Shown in pieces: positions 35,172-41,872 of a stretch of 64,000 nucleotides of DNA (position 1 is the first letter of the stretch; every line of letters begins with the position of its first letter). Location of the stretch: contig CACDWF010000001.1 in assembly GCA_902556405.1 (NCBI GenBank), positions 62,001-126,000 of the forward strand, given 5' to 3'. The position numbers were made by a program, and so were the translations under genes. This DNA comes from an uncultured Alphaproteobacteria bacterium. Its GTDB lineage: Bacteria; Pseudomonadota; Alphaproteobacteria; Rhodobacterales; Rhodobacteraceae. The notes under the pieces were generated by a model, which saw only the letters and a program-made list of their open reading frames with translations, did not search any database and was not told the origin of the DNA.

Positions 35172-36113
35172 TCAATCAATAGGTTGGTCAATGATGAACT
35201 TAGCTAGCCTTTTCTTGTCTGAAAGAGATGTCATCAGAGTATCAGTAAATATAGGTTTCTGATTTTGCAAGACAAATTGTTTCTCAAGTCCTTTGTCGGA
35301 CCGATCAAGAATGAATGATTTGCAAATATCTTTATATATCTGCATACAACAAAAAGAATTTGGCTTGAAACCTAATTGTTTTAGCATTTTGACTGCAGGT
35401 CCTTTTACCGCTTTGCCTTGGATAAGCGGACTTATCGCCAGCACCTTTTTATTGTTTTTTTGAATGATCGATTTAAACCCAGGTATTTCAAGTATCGGTT
35501 TTATGCTTACTAACGGATTCGAAGGAGCAATGATTATAAGTTCAGCGTTTAAGAGTGCTATTTTTGCCTCCTTTGTTATTTTTGCTGATTTAATTCCACT
35601 GTATTTTAGCTTTATGATTTTCGGTGAACACCGTTTTTTGACAAAATATTCCTGGAATGATATCCAGCCCGACTTCGTCTGCACCTCTGTTCTAATCTTG
35701 TCGTCAGTAGGTAAGATTATATCTGCCGTTATCCCCAATTTTTTTGCGATCTCATTTGCGATAACAGTCGGACGGTGATCTTGTAATAGTCTAAGCTGTC
35801 TGTATATATGAATACCAAAGTCGAAATCACCTAAAGACATCCAGGTTTCCTCGCCTAATTTATTTAACATTGAGAGCGTTTTATAATCATCATTCTTTAC
35901 TCCCCATCCTTGCTCTCGGTTCACCATTCCTGAAAGTGTATACGTTAAGGTATCTATATCTGGAGAAACTCTTAGCCCATGAAACTCATCATCATCTGCA
36001 ACGTTACCAATGATAGCGAGATTTATATTTTCTATGGAATGTAGTCCTTCTGCTAATTTTGCACCGCCTACACCTCCTGCTATGAGAACAATATTTTTGA
36101 TAAATCGTTTCAT
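35172..36113 (-). CDS. cofD: 2-phospho-L-lactate (or phosphoenolpyruvate) transferase for F420
   Basis: CofD joins the deazaflavin Fo to a phospholactyl or phosphoenolpyruvyl group, forming F420-0 or its dehydro form. The 313-residue protein starts with GGVGGAKLAEGL, the nucleotide-binding loop. It continues with GNVADDDEFHGLRVSPDIDTL, a highly characteristic CofD stretch near residue 38, and APSNPLVSIKPIL near 213. It is the first gene of the minus-strand F420 and pyrimidine run. CofC and the Fo synthase (CofG/CofH or FbiC) are not in this window and must be elsewhere if the pathway is complete. Confidence 0.93.
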   Translation of the reverse strand: MKRFIKNIVLIAGGVGGAKLAEGLHSIENINLAIIGNVADDDEFHGLRVSPDIDTLTYTLSGMVNREQGWGVKNDDYKTLSMLNKLGEETWMSLGDFDFGIHIYRQLRLLQDHRPTVIANEIAKKLGITADIILPTDDKIRTEVQTKSGWISFQEYFVKKRCSPKIIKLKYSGIKSAKITKEAKIALLNAELIIIAPSNPLVSIKPILEIPGFKSIIQKNNKKVLAISPLIQGKAVKGPAVKMLKQLGFKPNSFCCMQIYKDICKSFILDRSDKGLEKQFVLQNQKPIFTDTLMTSLSDKKRLAKFIIDQPID

Positions 36114-36274
36114 TTTCTTTAAAGTTGGTAATCTTTATTATAGCTTCCGAAAGTGAGTACAACTAACTCAGCTAAAGTTAAATGTAAACAGTTGATATAG
36201 TTTTTAAATTCTGGCTTGAAAAAAAGAATATTACGCTAATTTTAAAGGACAGATTAACTTGCACCTAAACATCA

Positions 36275-36841
36275 ATGGCAAAAAAATTAATATATATATG
36301 CTGCCTCGCAATTTGCTTAACACTTTCGATTACATCACTTTCTATTTCATCAAAAGAGAAAAACAGGATAGAATTACTCCTTGATAGCTTAGCGTCTTCA
36401 CCAAGCGCATCTGACTCAGGGCTTATAAGAAGAGAAGTCTGGAGTTTGTGGTTAGAAGGGTATATCGATAGAACAAATAAGAGCAAGATCGATGAGGCAT
36501 TAAACTTATTCAATACCGGAAAACTAGAACAAGCAAAGATCGCGTTCAGCGAAATAATTGAATTAGATCCAGATTATGTCGAAGGATGGAATAAAAGGGC
36601 GACGGTAAAATTTTTAATGGGTGATTTCTATGGATCACTCACAGATATTGAGGAAGTTCTCAAAAGACAGCCTCGTCACTTCGGAGCAATATCTGGTTCT
36701 GGGCTTATTCATATTCACAATAGCAATTTTCTTGAAGCGTATAAGTCCTACAAGAGGCTGAATGAGATCGATCCCCATAACGAGGATAGTAAAAGGTTTT
36801 TGCCTATGCTAGAGAATAAATTATATGGAAAGAGTTTATGA
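36275..36841 (+). CDS. exported TPR protein
   Basis: The 188-residue product has an N-terminal signal or anchor (MAKKLIYICCLAICLTLSI) and at least three TPR units from residue 75. The first is ALNLFNTGKLEQAKIAFSEII, followed by GWNKRATVKFLMGDFYGSLTDI and GLIHIHNSNFLEAYKSYKRL. It is divergent from cofD, and four bases separate it from the SMR transporter. TPRs indicate protein-protein interaction in the periplasm. No catalytic domain is visible, and no good Shine-Dalgarno precedes the ATG. Confidence 0.75.
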   Translation: MAKKLIYICCLAICLTLSITSLSISSKEKNRIELLLDSLASSPSASDSGLIRREVWSLWLEGYIDRTNKSKIDEALNLFNTGKLEQAKIAFSEIIELDPDYVEGWNKRATVKFLMGDFYGSLTDIEEVLKRQPRHFGAISGSGLIHIHNSNFLEAYKSYKRLNEIDPHNEDSKRFLPMLENKLYGKSL

Positions 36842-36844
36842 AAA

Positions 36845-37183
36845 ATGCAACCAATAACGGCATATCTCTGCCTTTTGGCTGCAATAGTCTTTGAGGTAAG
36901 TGGTACACTTTTGTTACCCGCGTCTCAAAATTTTACGAACGCAAAAGCTACTATATCTCTAGTGTTACTCTACGGTGTTTCCTTCTACTTTTTGTCAATC
37001 GTTGTGAACTTTATTCCTATTGCGATAATGTATGCTACTTGGAGTGGATTAGGAATTTTTACTTTGGCCCTAGTATCTTATTTTGCATTCAATCAATCTC
37101 TCAATGTTTGGTCTGTGATTGGATTAGCTCTGATAGTTATTGGTGTCGTTCTCGTAAATATAAATATAACATTACCCAAATAG
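36845..37183 (+). CDS. SMR-family small multidrug/metabolite transporter
   Basis: This 112-residue protein has four membrane helices, the size of EmrE-type transporters that act as dimers. The first helix contains AAIVFEVSGTLLLPAS with the conserved membrane Glu, and helix 3 contains MYATWSGLGIFTLA, matching the YAxWxGxG motif. It is immediately downstream of the TPR gene on the same strand. Likely substrates are cationic compounds or guanidinium-like metabolites; neighbours do not specify which. Confidence 0.92.
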   Translation: MQPITAYLCLLAAIVFEVSGTLLLPASQNFTNAKATISLVLLYGVSFYFLSIVVNFIPIAIMYATWSGLGIFTLALVSYFAFNQSLNVWSVIGLALIVIGVVLVNINITLPK

Positions 37184-37194
37184 ATAACTAAAAA

Positions 37195-37626
37195 TTATTT
37201 CTTCATTCCATGCGTATCGAAAAGGAACCCAGTATGAAGACAGGAAGCCACCAATTTATTCTTTTCCTTAAAAATCTTGCCCTCTATGGAAACGATATTT
37301 TTTCCTATTTTCAAGATGGATGCTTTTATTATTGCAGGCTCTAAAGACAATGGCCTATGGAATGTTGTGTGGAAGTCCGTTGTGTTGGGAAATCTTTTGC
37401 CTTTGGTAGAAAACAAAACACATAATGCAGTACAATCATCTAGTACGCTAGTAATCATTCCACCCTGTACATTTCCTTGAGGGTTTAAACAATCAGAAGG
37501 AAAGTTCACCTTAAAAAGAAATTCGCCATCCATTTCCTCCAAAAAATCGATTGAGAAAAATTTCCCAACTCCTTTGCTTTGGTAGACCTTCATAACTGCG
37601 TCAATCAGAGCCTTTTCAATAGACAT
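37195..37626 (-). CDS. PaaI-type hotdog thioesterase
   Basis: The 143-residue protein has the hotdog fold of PaaI/YdiI acyl-CoA thioesterases. The key helix region is NPQGNVQGGMITSVLDDCTALCVLF, where the Asp-containing GMxxxxxDxxxA pattern normally includes the catalytic residue. A beta strand TTDFHTTFHRPL follows. It probably hydrolyses aromatic or medium-chain acyl-CoA. It faces the SMR gene convergently, and its upstream end faces the small peptide/pobA region. Confidence 0.82.
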   Translation of the reverse strand: MSIEKALIDAVMKVYQSKGVGKFFSIDFLEEMDGEFLFKVNFPSDCLNPQGNVQGGMITSVLDDCTALCVLFSTKGKRFPNTTDFHTTFHRPLSLEPAIIKASILKIGKNIVSIEGKIFKEKNKLVASCLHTGFLFDTHGMKK

Positions 37627-37702
37627 CTCGACTTATCCAATGGGCTATGCTATTTCCTTGAGCTGTCATTTCTGATCTTTAAGTCAATTATAAATTTTAT
37701 AG

Positions 37703-37731
37703 TTTGAGAAGATCTCAAATTATCCTACATT
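37703..37731 (+). promoter_or_regulatory. candidate promoter with overlapping inverted repeat before the 26-codon ORF
   Basis: TTGAGA (37704-37709) and TACATT (37726-37731) are separated by 16 bases, a plausible sigma-70-type -35/-10 pair. The -35 element lies in a perfect inverted repeat, TTTGAGA-AGA-TCTCAAA (37703-37719), which could be an operator. A start near 37738 would give a 5' leader of about 30 bases before the ATG at 37769. The -10 is imperfect, so this is moderate evidence only. Confidence 0.45.
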
Positions 37732-37768
37732 ATTAATTAGAGTTTAACAACTGAAAGGAGGTGGTCCA

Positions 37769-37849
37769 ATGTCTAGTGATTTTTCGATGATGGTGACAGA
37801 CATGGATACCCTCTCGACAAAAATTTTCGAGGGGCAAAAAGGGGTCTGA
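37769..37849 (+). CDS. 26-residue peptide ORF with extended Shine-Dalgarno
   Basis: The ORF MSSDFSMMVTDMDTLSTKIF plus six residues (EGQKGV) starts 5 bases after GAAAGGAGGTGGTCC. This sequence is complementary to nearly the whole 3' tail of a typical bacterial 16S rRNA (AGAAAGGAGGTGATCC would be the exact complement; I recall this tail and did not see it here). Such a site strongly supports translation. A perfect intrinsic terminator follows 19 bases after the stop. It lies in the same frame as pobA but is separated by two stops. It may be a leader peptide for pobA or an independent short mRNA. The peptide is Met- and Asp/Thr-rich, with no Cys, and I do not recognise it. Confidence 0.6.
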   Translation: MSSDFSMMVTDMDTLSTKIFEGQKGV

Positions 37850-37867
37850 CACTAAATCGTCAGTCAC

Positions 37868-37900
37868 CGAAGGAGGCTTAACAGCCTCCTTCGCTTTTTT
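37868..37900 (+). terminator. strong intrinsic terminator directly before pobA
   Basis: CGAAGGAGGCT (37868-37878) and AGCCTCCTTCG (37883-37893) form a perfect 11-pair stem with a TAAC loop, followed by C and six T residues (37895-37900). It ends 7 bases before the pobA ATG and 19 bases after the small ORF stop. It will terminate the small-ORF transcript, or act as an attenuator for pobA. Confidence 0.93.
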
Positions 37901-37906
37901 ATAATA

Positions 37907-39088
37907 ATGGTAAATTTTAAAACACAAGTAACGATTATAGGTGGTGGTCCATCGGGCCTATTATTATCCCAGTTGCTTATGAATGAGGGTATAGACACCA
38001 TCATCTTGGAAAAACACACTAAAAGCCACGTATTATCAAGAATAAGAGCTGGTGTTTTGGAGAGTGGGACCGTAGAAATATTGAAGCAAGCAGGTGTAGG
38101 TGAAAGAATAGATATTGATGGGTTTGTTCACGAAGGTACTTACCTTTCATCAGAAAATAAAGGTTTCAGAGTTTCTTTCTCAGAGACCGTGGGTAAGAGT
38201 GTTACAATTTTTGGACAAACTGAAGTAACAAAAGATTTATACCAAAAGCAAGAGGAGAGAGAAGCTAATATCTTTTTCCAGGTAAAAAACGTAAATATAA
38301 TTGACCCAAAATGTTCGAAGCCAGAGGTAATATTTGAAGATGAAATTGGGAAAGAAGTTAAAATAGTATCTGACTTTGTTGTCGGCTGTGATGGCTTTCA
38401 TGGCGTTAGCAGGCAGCGAATCCCTCCAAACCAAAGAAAAGAGTATGAAAGAATATATCCATTCGGCTGGTTAGGTATTTTATCTGAAACCCCTCCCGTC
38501 AGTGATGAGTTGATTTATGCCAACACCAGTGATGGATTTGCCTTATGCTCCATGAGGAATAATAATCTTTCAAGATACTATCTTCAGTGTGATGTCAATT
38601 CTAAAGCAGAGGACTATTCGGATGATTACTTTTGGAAGGAATTAATTAAACGACTTCCCGAGAATGCCAAGGATAATTTAAGGACTGGCCCTTCAATTGA
38701 GAAATCTATTGCTCCGCTGAGGAGTTTCGTGGTAGAGCCGCTTCAGTATGGGCATCTCTTTCTGGTTGGAGACGCTGCTCACATTGTGCCTCCAACTGGG
38801 GCTAAGGGTTTGAACCTAGCGGTGTCAGATGTGCATTATTTATCAGAGGGCCTTATATCTTTCTATAGAGGAGAGGGTGATAAGAAATTGTCTAACTATT
38901 CTAAAACGGCTTTGAATAGAATATGGAAAGCAGTGCGATTTAGTTGGTGGATGACTACTTTGATGCATGAGTTTCCTGAGACTAAAGAATTCGATAGGAA
39001 AATAAAAATAAGTGAATTAGAACATCTTTCTCACTCAAATTTTGCACAAGCGCATTTTGCCGAAAACTATGTGGGCATACCATTATGA
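37907..39088 (+). CDS. pobA: 4-hydroxybenzoate 3-monooxygenase
   Basis: This flavoprotein hydroxylates 4-hydroxybenzoate to protocatechuate using NAD(P)H and O2. The 393-residue length is exactly that of PobA. FAD motifs are visible: GGGPSGLLLSQLL near residue 14, DFVVGCDGFHGVSR near 160, and GDAAHIVPPTGAKGLNLAVSDV near 287. The ATG has no Shine-Dalgarno and lies 7 bases after a strong terminator; no better in-frame start exists before the FAD loop. The next gene overlaps by ATGA. Ring-cleavage genes (pca) are not in the window. Confidence 0.93.
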   Translation: MVNFKTQVTIIGGGPSGLLLSQLLMNEGIDTIILEKHTKSHVLSRIRAGVLESGTVEILKQAGVGERIDIDGFVHEGTYLSSENKGFRVSFSETVGKSVTIFGQTEVTKDLYQKQEEREANIFFQVKNVNIIDPKCSKPEVIFEDEIGKEVKIVSDFVVGCDGFHGVSRQRIPPNQRKEYERIYPFGWLGILSETPPVSDELIYANTSDGFALCSMRNNNLSRYYLQCDVNSKAEDYSDDYFWKELIKRLPENAKDNLRTGPSIEKSIAPLRSFVVEPLQYGHLFLVGDAAHIVPPTGAKGLNLAVSDVHYLSEGLISFYRGEGDKKLSNYSKTALNRIWKAVRFSWWMTTLMHEFPETKEFDRKIKISELEHLSHSNFAQAHFAENYVGIPL

Positions 39089-39666
39089 AAAAGTTCATAG
39101 AAAGAGCTTTGAAGGTCATCGAAGAAGAAATAATTCCAGAAACAAAAAAAAGTGTTGCAAAAGGTAATAAAGTTTTTGGAGGAGCCATTTTGTCCAAAAG
39201 TGACTATTCAACTGTGACAATCGGAGTAAATCAAGAAACTGAAAACCCACTCTTTCATGGGGAAATATCTACATTAAACCAATTTTTTGCCGAAAACAAA
39301 AACAGGTCTACGGATGATCTTATATTCCTGTCAACACACGAGCCTTGCCCCATGTGTTTATCAGCTATTACTTGGGCTGGCTTTAACACAATTTACTATT
39401 TTTTTAATTATCAAGATACAAAGAAGACTTTTAATATAGCTCATGATTTAGACATTCTGTCGGAAGTATTTGGAAGGTCAAACGGAGCGTATAGTAGAGA
39501 AAATTATTTTTGGAAATGTTTTGCAATAAAAGAGCAAATCGATATGGTAGAAACCGCAAACAGAGATAGTTTATTGAAAATATCTAATCGGATATCATCA
39601 ATATATGATAGTTTGTCCGCCGAGTACCAAAATAAAAAAAATTACAATAGTATTCCGCTCAGCTAG
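39085..39666 (+). CDS. nucleoside/cytidine deaminase-like zinc protein
   Basis: The 193-residue protein has the CMP/dCMP deaminase zinc site. HGEISTLNQF near residue 59 supplies the His and catalytic Glu, and STHEPCPMCLSAITWAGF near 85 supplies the PCxxC cysteines. This subgroup includes guanine deaminases, tRNA adenosine deaminases and fungal-type cytosine deaminases. A start overlapping the pobA stop indicates coupling, although a functional link with hydroxybenzoate is not obvious. The extended C-terminal third (residues 120-193) is unlike TadA. The deaminated substrate is unknown, probably a free base or nucleoside. Confidence 0.84.
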   Translation: MKKFIERALKVIEEEIIPETKKSVAKGNKVFGGAILSKSDYSTVTIGVNQETENPLFHGEISTLNQFFAENKNRSTDDLIFLSTHEPCPMCLSAITWAGFNTIYYFFNYQDTKKTFNIAHDLDILSEVFGRSNGAYSRENYFWKCFAIKEQIDMVETANRDSLLKISNRISSIYDSLSAEYQNKKNYNSIPLS

Positions 39667-39741
39667 ATATAAGTTAATTTTGGTTTATTTATTTAAATTG
39701 TCAGAAAAGTCCCTGAAAAGGGTTTTAAAGGAGCGTGAAAT

Positions 39742-40140
39742 ATGTTTGATGAAAAAGAGTACTTTGACCCAAGAAAATCACAACTAAATGTAAATGGTAC
39801 AACACTCGAGCCCTGTTCTAGTGACCCCTTAACCGGGTTTTTGAGAGACGGTTGTTGTAGCTGGGATCCGAGAGATATAGGCAGTCACACTGTTTGTGCA
39901 ATAATGACAAGGGAGTTCCTTGAGTTTTCAAAAGAACGAGGAAATGATCTGTCTACGCCTAGACCAGAATATCAATTTGAAGGTTTGAAGGATGGGGATC
40001 GTTGGTGTCTTTGCGCAGCAAGGTGGGAAGAAGCTAGATTGGCTGGTAAAGCTCCAAAAGTTGTTCTTGAAGCGACGAACATCAAATGTCTAGAAATTTG
40101 CGATCTGGAACACTTAAAAAAACACACTGGAGGAAATTAG
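39742..40140 (+). CDS. DUF2237-family protein
   Basis: This 132-residue protein matches the DUF2237 pattern. It has NVNGTTLEPCSSDPLTGFLRDGCC near residue 17, then DIGSHTVCAIMTREFLEFSKERGNDLSTPRP, and GDRWCLCAARWEEARLAGKAP near 86. The conserved cysteines and the GFxRDGCC segment suggest a metal- or thiol-dependent role, but the family has no established activity. AAAGGAG lies 9 bases before the ATG. A small membrane protein gene begins directly after its stop codon. Confidence 0.88.
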   Translation: MFDEKEYFDPRKSQLNVNGTTLEPCSSDPLTGFLRDGCCSWDPRDIGSHTVCAIMTREFLEFSKERGNDLSTPRPEYQFEGLKDGDRWCLCAARWEEARLAGKAPKVVLEATNIKCLEICDLEHLKKHTGGN

Positions 40141-40551
40141 ATGTCTGAAAATATTCATAAAACCCAGGATTTTAGGGTCTTCTCGTTATCTATAGAGCTT
40201 TTAACAACACTTTATGGCTTGTTTATGGTCATTTGGGGTTTTTCTATATCATTAATTTCCGGAAGTTCCTCTATAACGTCTATGATACCAGCCTTTATTG
40301 GGGTTCCACTTGCGATCATTGGCTTTATCTCAATTATAAAACCGACATTTAAGAAAGCTTTGATGCATATAGCAGTAGTTATTGGCATAATTGCTTTTTT
40401 GGGTGGGCTTGATTTTTTTCGAGGCATGTTTAATAATTACTACGCTGGATTATCAAAGCTTATGCTTTTGATCACGGGTTTTGCTTATGTATATTTTTGC
40501 GTTCAAAGTTTCATCTTCGTGAGACGACAAAAAAAACTGGTGTCTAATTAA
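40141..40551 (+). CDS. four-helix membrane protein of unknown function
   Basis: The 136-residue protein has four hydrophobic segments (about residues 18-42, 47-62, 76-88, 103-125) separated by short polar loops. A GGAGG site ends just before the preceding stop, and the ATG follows TAG directly, so it is translationally coupled to DUF2237. I do not recognise a family motif. It may be a membrane partner of the DUF2237 protein, given the tight coupling, but that is inference. Confidence 0.68.
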   Translation: MSENIHKTQDFRVFSLSIELLTTLYGLFMVIWGFSISLISGSSSITSMIPAFIGVPLAIIGFISIIKPTFKKALMHIAVVIGIIAFLGGLDFFRGMFNNYYAGLSKLMLLITGFAYVYFCVQSFIFVRRQKKLVSN

Positions 40552-40647
40552 AAAACAATGTTTTTAGGTTTTTATATTTTTGGTTGACTCCACTTAAATT
40601 TACTCCATGTTACAGCTTGTGGGTTACATATTGTATAGGAGGATAAT

Positions 40648-41088
40648 ATGAGACTTTTTTCATTAATGATAACATTGTTAGCTAGTTTTTTTGTATCCTC
40701 AGCTGTTTTAGCAGCTGACATTGAAGTAAAAATGCTAAATAAAGGCGAAGAAGGAAAAATGATATTTGAGCCTTCGTTCATAAAAGCCCAAGTAGGTGAC
40801 AACATCATTTTTCTACCAACAGATAAGGGACACATGGCTGCATCCATAAAAGGATTAATCCCTAAGGGAGCAAAAAAGTTCAAGAGCAAAATTAACAAGA
40901 AATTTTCTTACACAGTCGAAGTCGAGGGACTTTATGGGATTCGTTGCACACCACATTATGCAAATGGCATGGTAGCGCTTATTCAAGTTGGCGACTCTGC
41001 AGATGCGACTGACTTTTTAAAAGGACAAAAAGTCCCGAAAAAATCTAAAGAGCGGCTTGAAAAATATTTAGGCCAAGTTGGTTCTTAG
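40648..41088 (+). CDS. pseudoazurin-type cupredoxin
   Basis: This periplasmic blue-copper electron carrier has 146 residues. The signal peptide ends with LAADIEV (cleavage near residue 22). Copper ligands are His62 in GHMAA, and Cys100, His103 and Met108 in CTPHYANGM, as expected. TAGGAGG precedes the ATG. Pseudoazurins give electrons to nitrite or nitrous oxide reductases or to cytochrome oxidases. No denitrification genes are nearby, so transfer to a terminal oxidase, perhaps linked with the SCO protein, is likely. Confidence 0.95.
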   Translation: MRLFSLMITLLASFFVSSAVLAADIEVKMLNKGEEGKMIFEPSFIKAQVGDNIIFLPTDKGHMAASIKGLIPKGAKKFKSKINKKFSYTVEVEGLYGIRCTPHYANGMVALIQVGDSADATDFLKGQKVPKKSKERLEKYLGQVGS

Positions 41089-41826
41089 TTAAGTTTTTTG
41101 TTTAAAGGATCTCCTCAGGGAGATCCATACAAAATAAGACGTGCTAATTAGCCAAAGTCCAAAAATCATCGCGTGATATTGCTGTAATGAGAAAGTGTCT
41201 TTATCCAGTATTAGAAATATTGCGCTTATGGACCATATTCCGACCATCAATATTGAGGAATTGCGTAGCTCTTTAACTCTAAACGGATGAATTATTTTTA
41301 TCGGAATAAACGTCAATATTAGACATAAGCATATAGCACCGAAATTAAACCAGAGTCCGAGCTCTAAAATAAAAAGAAAGAACACTAGTAAATTCCAGAG
41401 TGCAGAAAAGCCTTTAAAATAATAATCTGTTGTTTTCATGTTCTTATCTGAAAACGTATAACAGCTAGCCAATAAAATAGAAATGCAAGTTAGATGAACG
41501 AGATTATATGGAACCATCGAAAACCAATAAATCATTAATACAGGAAGTATCGAGTAATTAAACATATCGATAACGTTATCTAGAGAACTTCCGTCTACTT
41601 CAGGAAGAGCTTCTTCTACATTAACGTATCTAGCCAGGGTACCATCCACACCATCAATAATCAAAGCTAACCCCATAAATAAAAATGCTAGAGCTTGTTC
41701 ACCATTTAGTATCGCTATTAAGCCGAGAAATCCGAAAATAAGTCCCGACGCAGTGAAAGTGTGAGCTGCCCACGCAAAAGCTCTATTGACCTTTCTTGAT
41801 TTAAACACTATGTCCTTCATCCTCAT
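41089..41826 (-). CDS. pcs: phosphatidylcholine synthase
   Basis: Pcs condenses choline directly with CDP-diacylglycerol, a route found mainly in alphaproteobacteria and some gammaproteobacteria. The 245-residue polytopic protein holds the CDP-alcohol phosphatidyltransferase motif as DGVDGTLARYVNVEEALPEVDG followed by SSLDNVIDMFNYS, with the spacing typical of Pcs rather than PgsA or PssA. About seven membrane segments are visible. It converges on the pseudoazurin gene, sharing the base boundary at 41088/41089. Choline supply genes are not in the window. Confidence 0.9.
   Translation of the reverse strand: MRMKDIVFKSRKVNRAFAWAAHTFTASGLIFGFLGLIAILNGEQALAFLFMGLALIIDGVDGTLARYVNVEEALPEVDGSSLDNVIDMFNYSILPVLMIYWFSMVPYNLVHLTCISILLASCYTFSDKNMKTTDYYFKGFSALWNLLVFFLFILELGLWFNFGAICLCLILTFIPIKIIHPFRVKELRNSSILMVGIWSISAIFLILDKDTFSLQQYHAMIFGLWLISTSYFVWISLRRSFKQKT
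41107..41126. terminator. hairpin between convergent pseudoazurin and pcs genes
   Basis: GGATCTCC and GGAGATCC form a perfect 8-pair stem with a TCAG loop. It lies inside the last codons of pcs and 18 bases after the pseudoazurin stop. On the minus strand TTTAAAC and an A-rich stretch follow; on the plus strand no T run follows. It may act as a weak shared terminator or simply protect the 3' end. Confidence 0.4.
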
Positions 41827-41872
41827 TTCTTAAAAATAAATAAAAGAGACTATATGTCAAATATTTAGAAAC

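Noticed and set aside
37769-37849. 26-residue peptide as a PqqA, mycofactocin or other RiPP precursor
   Set aside because: No radical-SAM or other maturation gene is nearby, and the residues needed for PQQ (Glu-x3-Tyr) or mycofactocin (Val-Tyr end) are absent.
40584-40612. TTGACT promoter upstream of the pseudoazurin gene
   Set aside because: The hexamer resembles a -35 box, but no acceptable -10 element occurs at 15-19 bases, so it was not listed.
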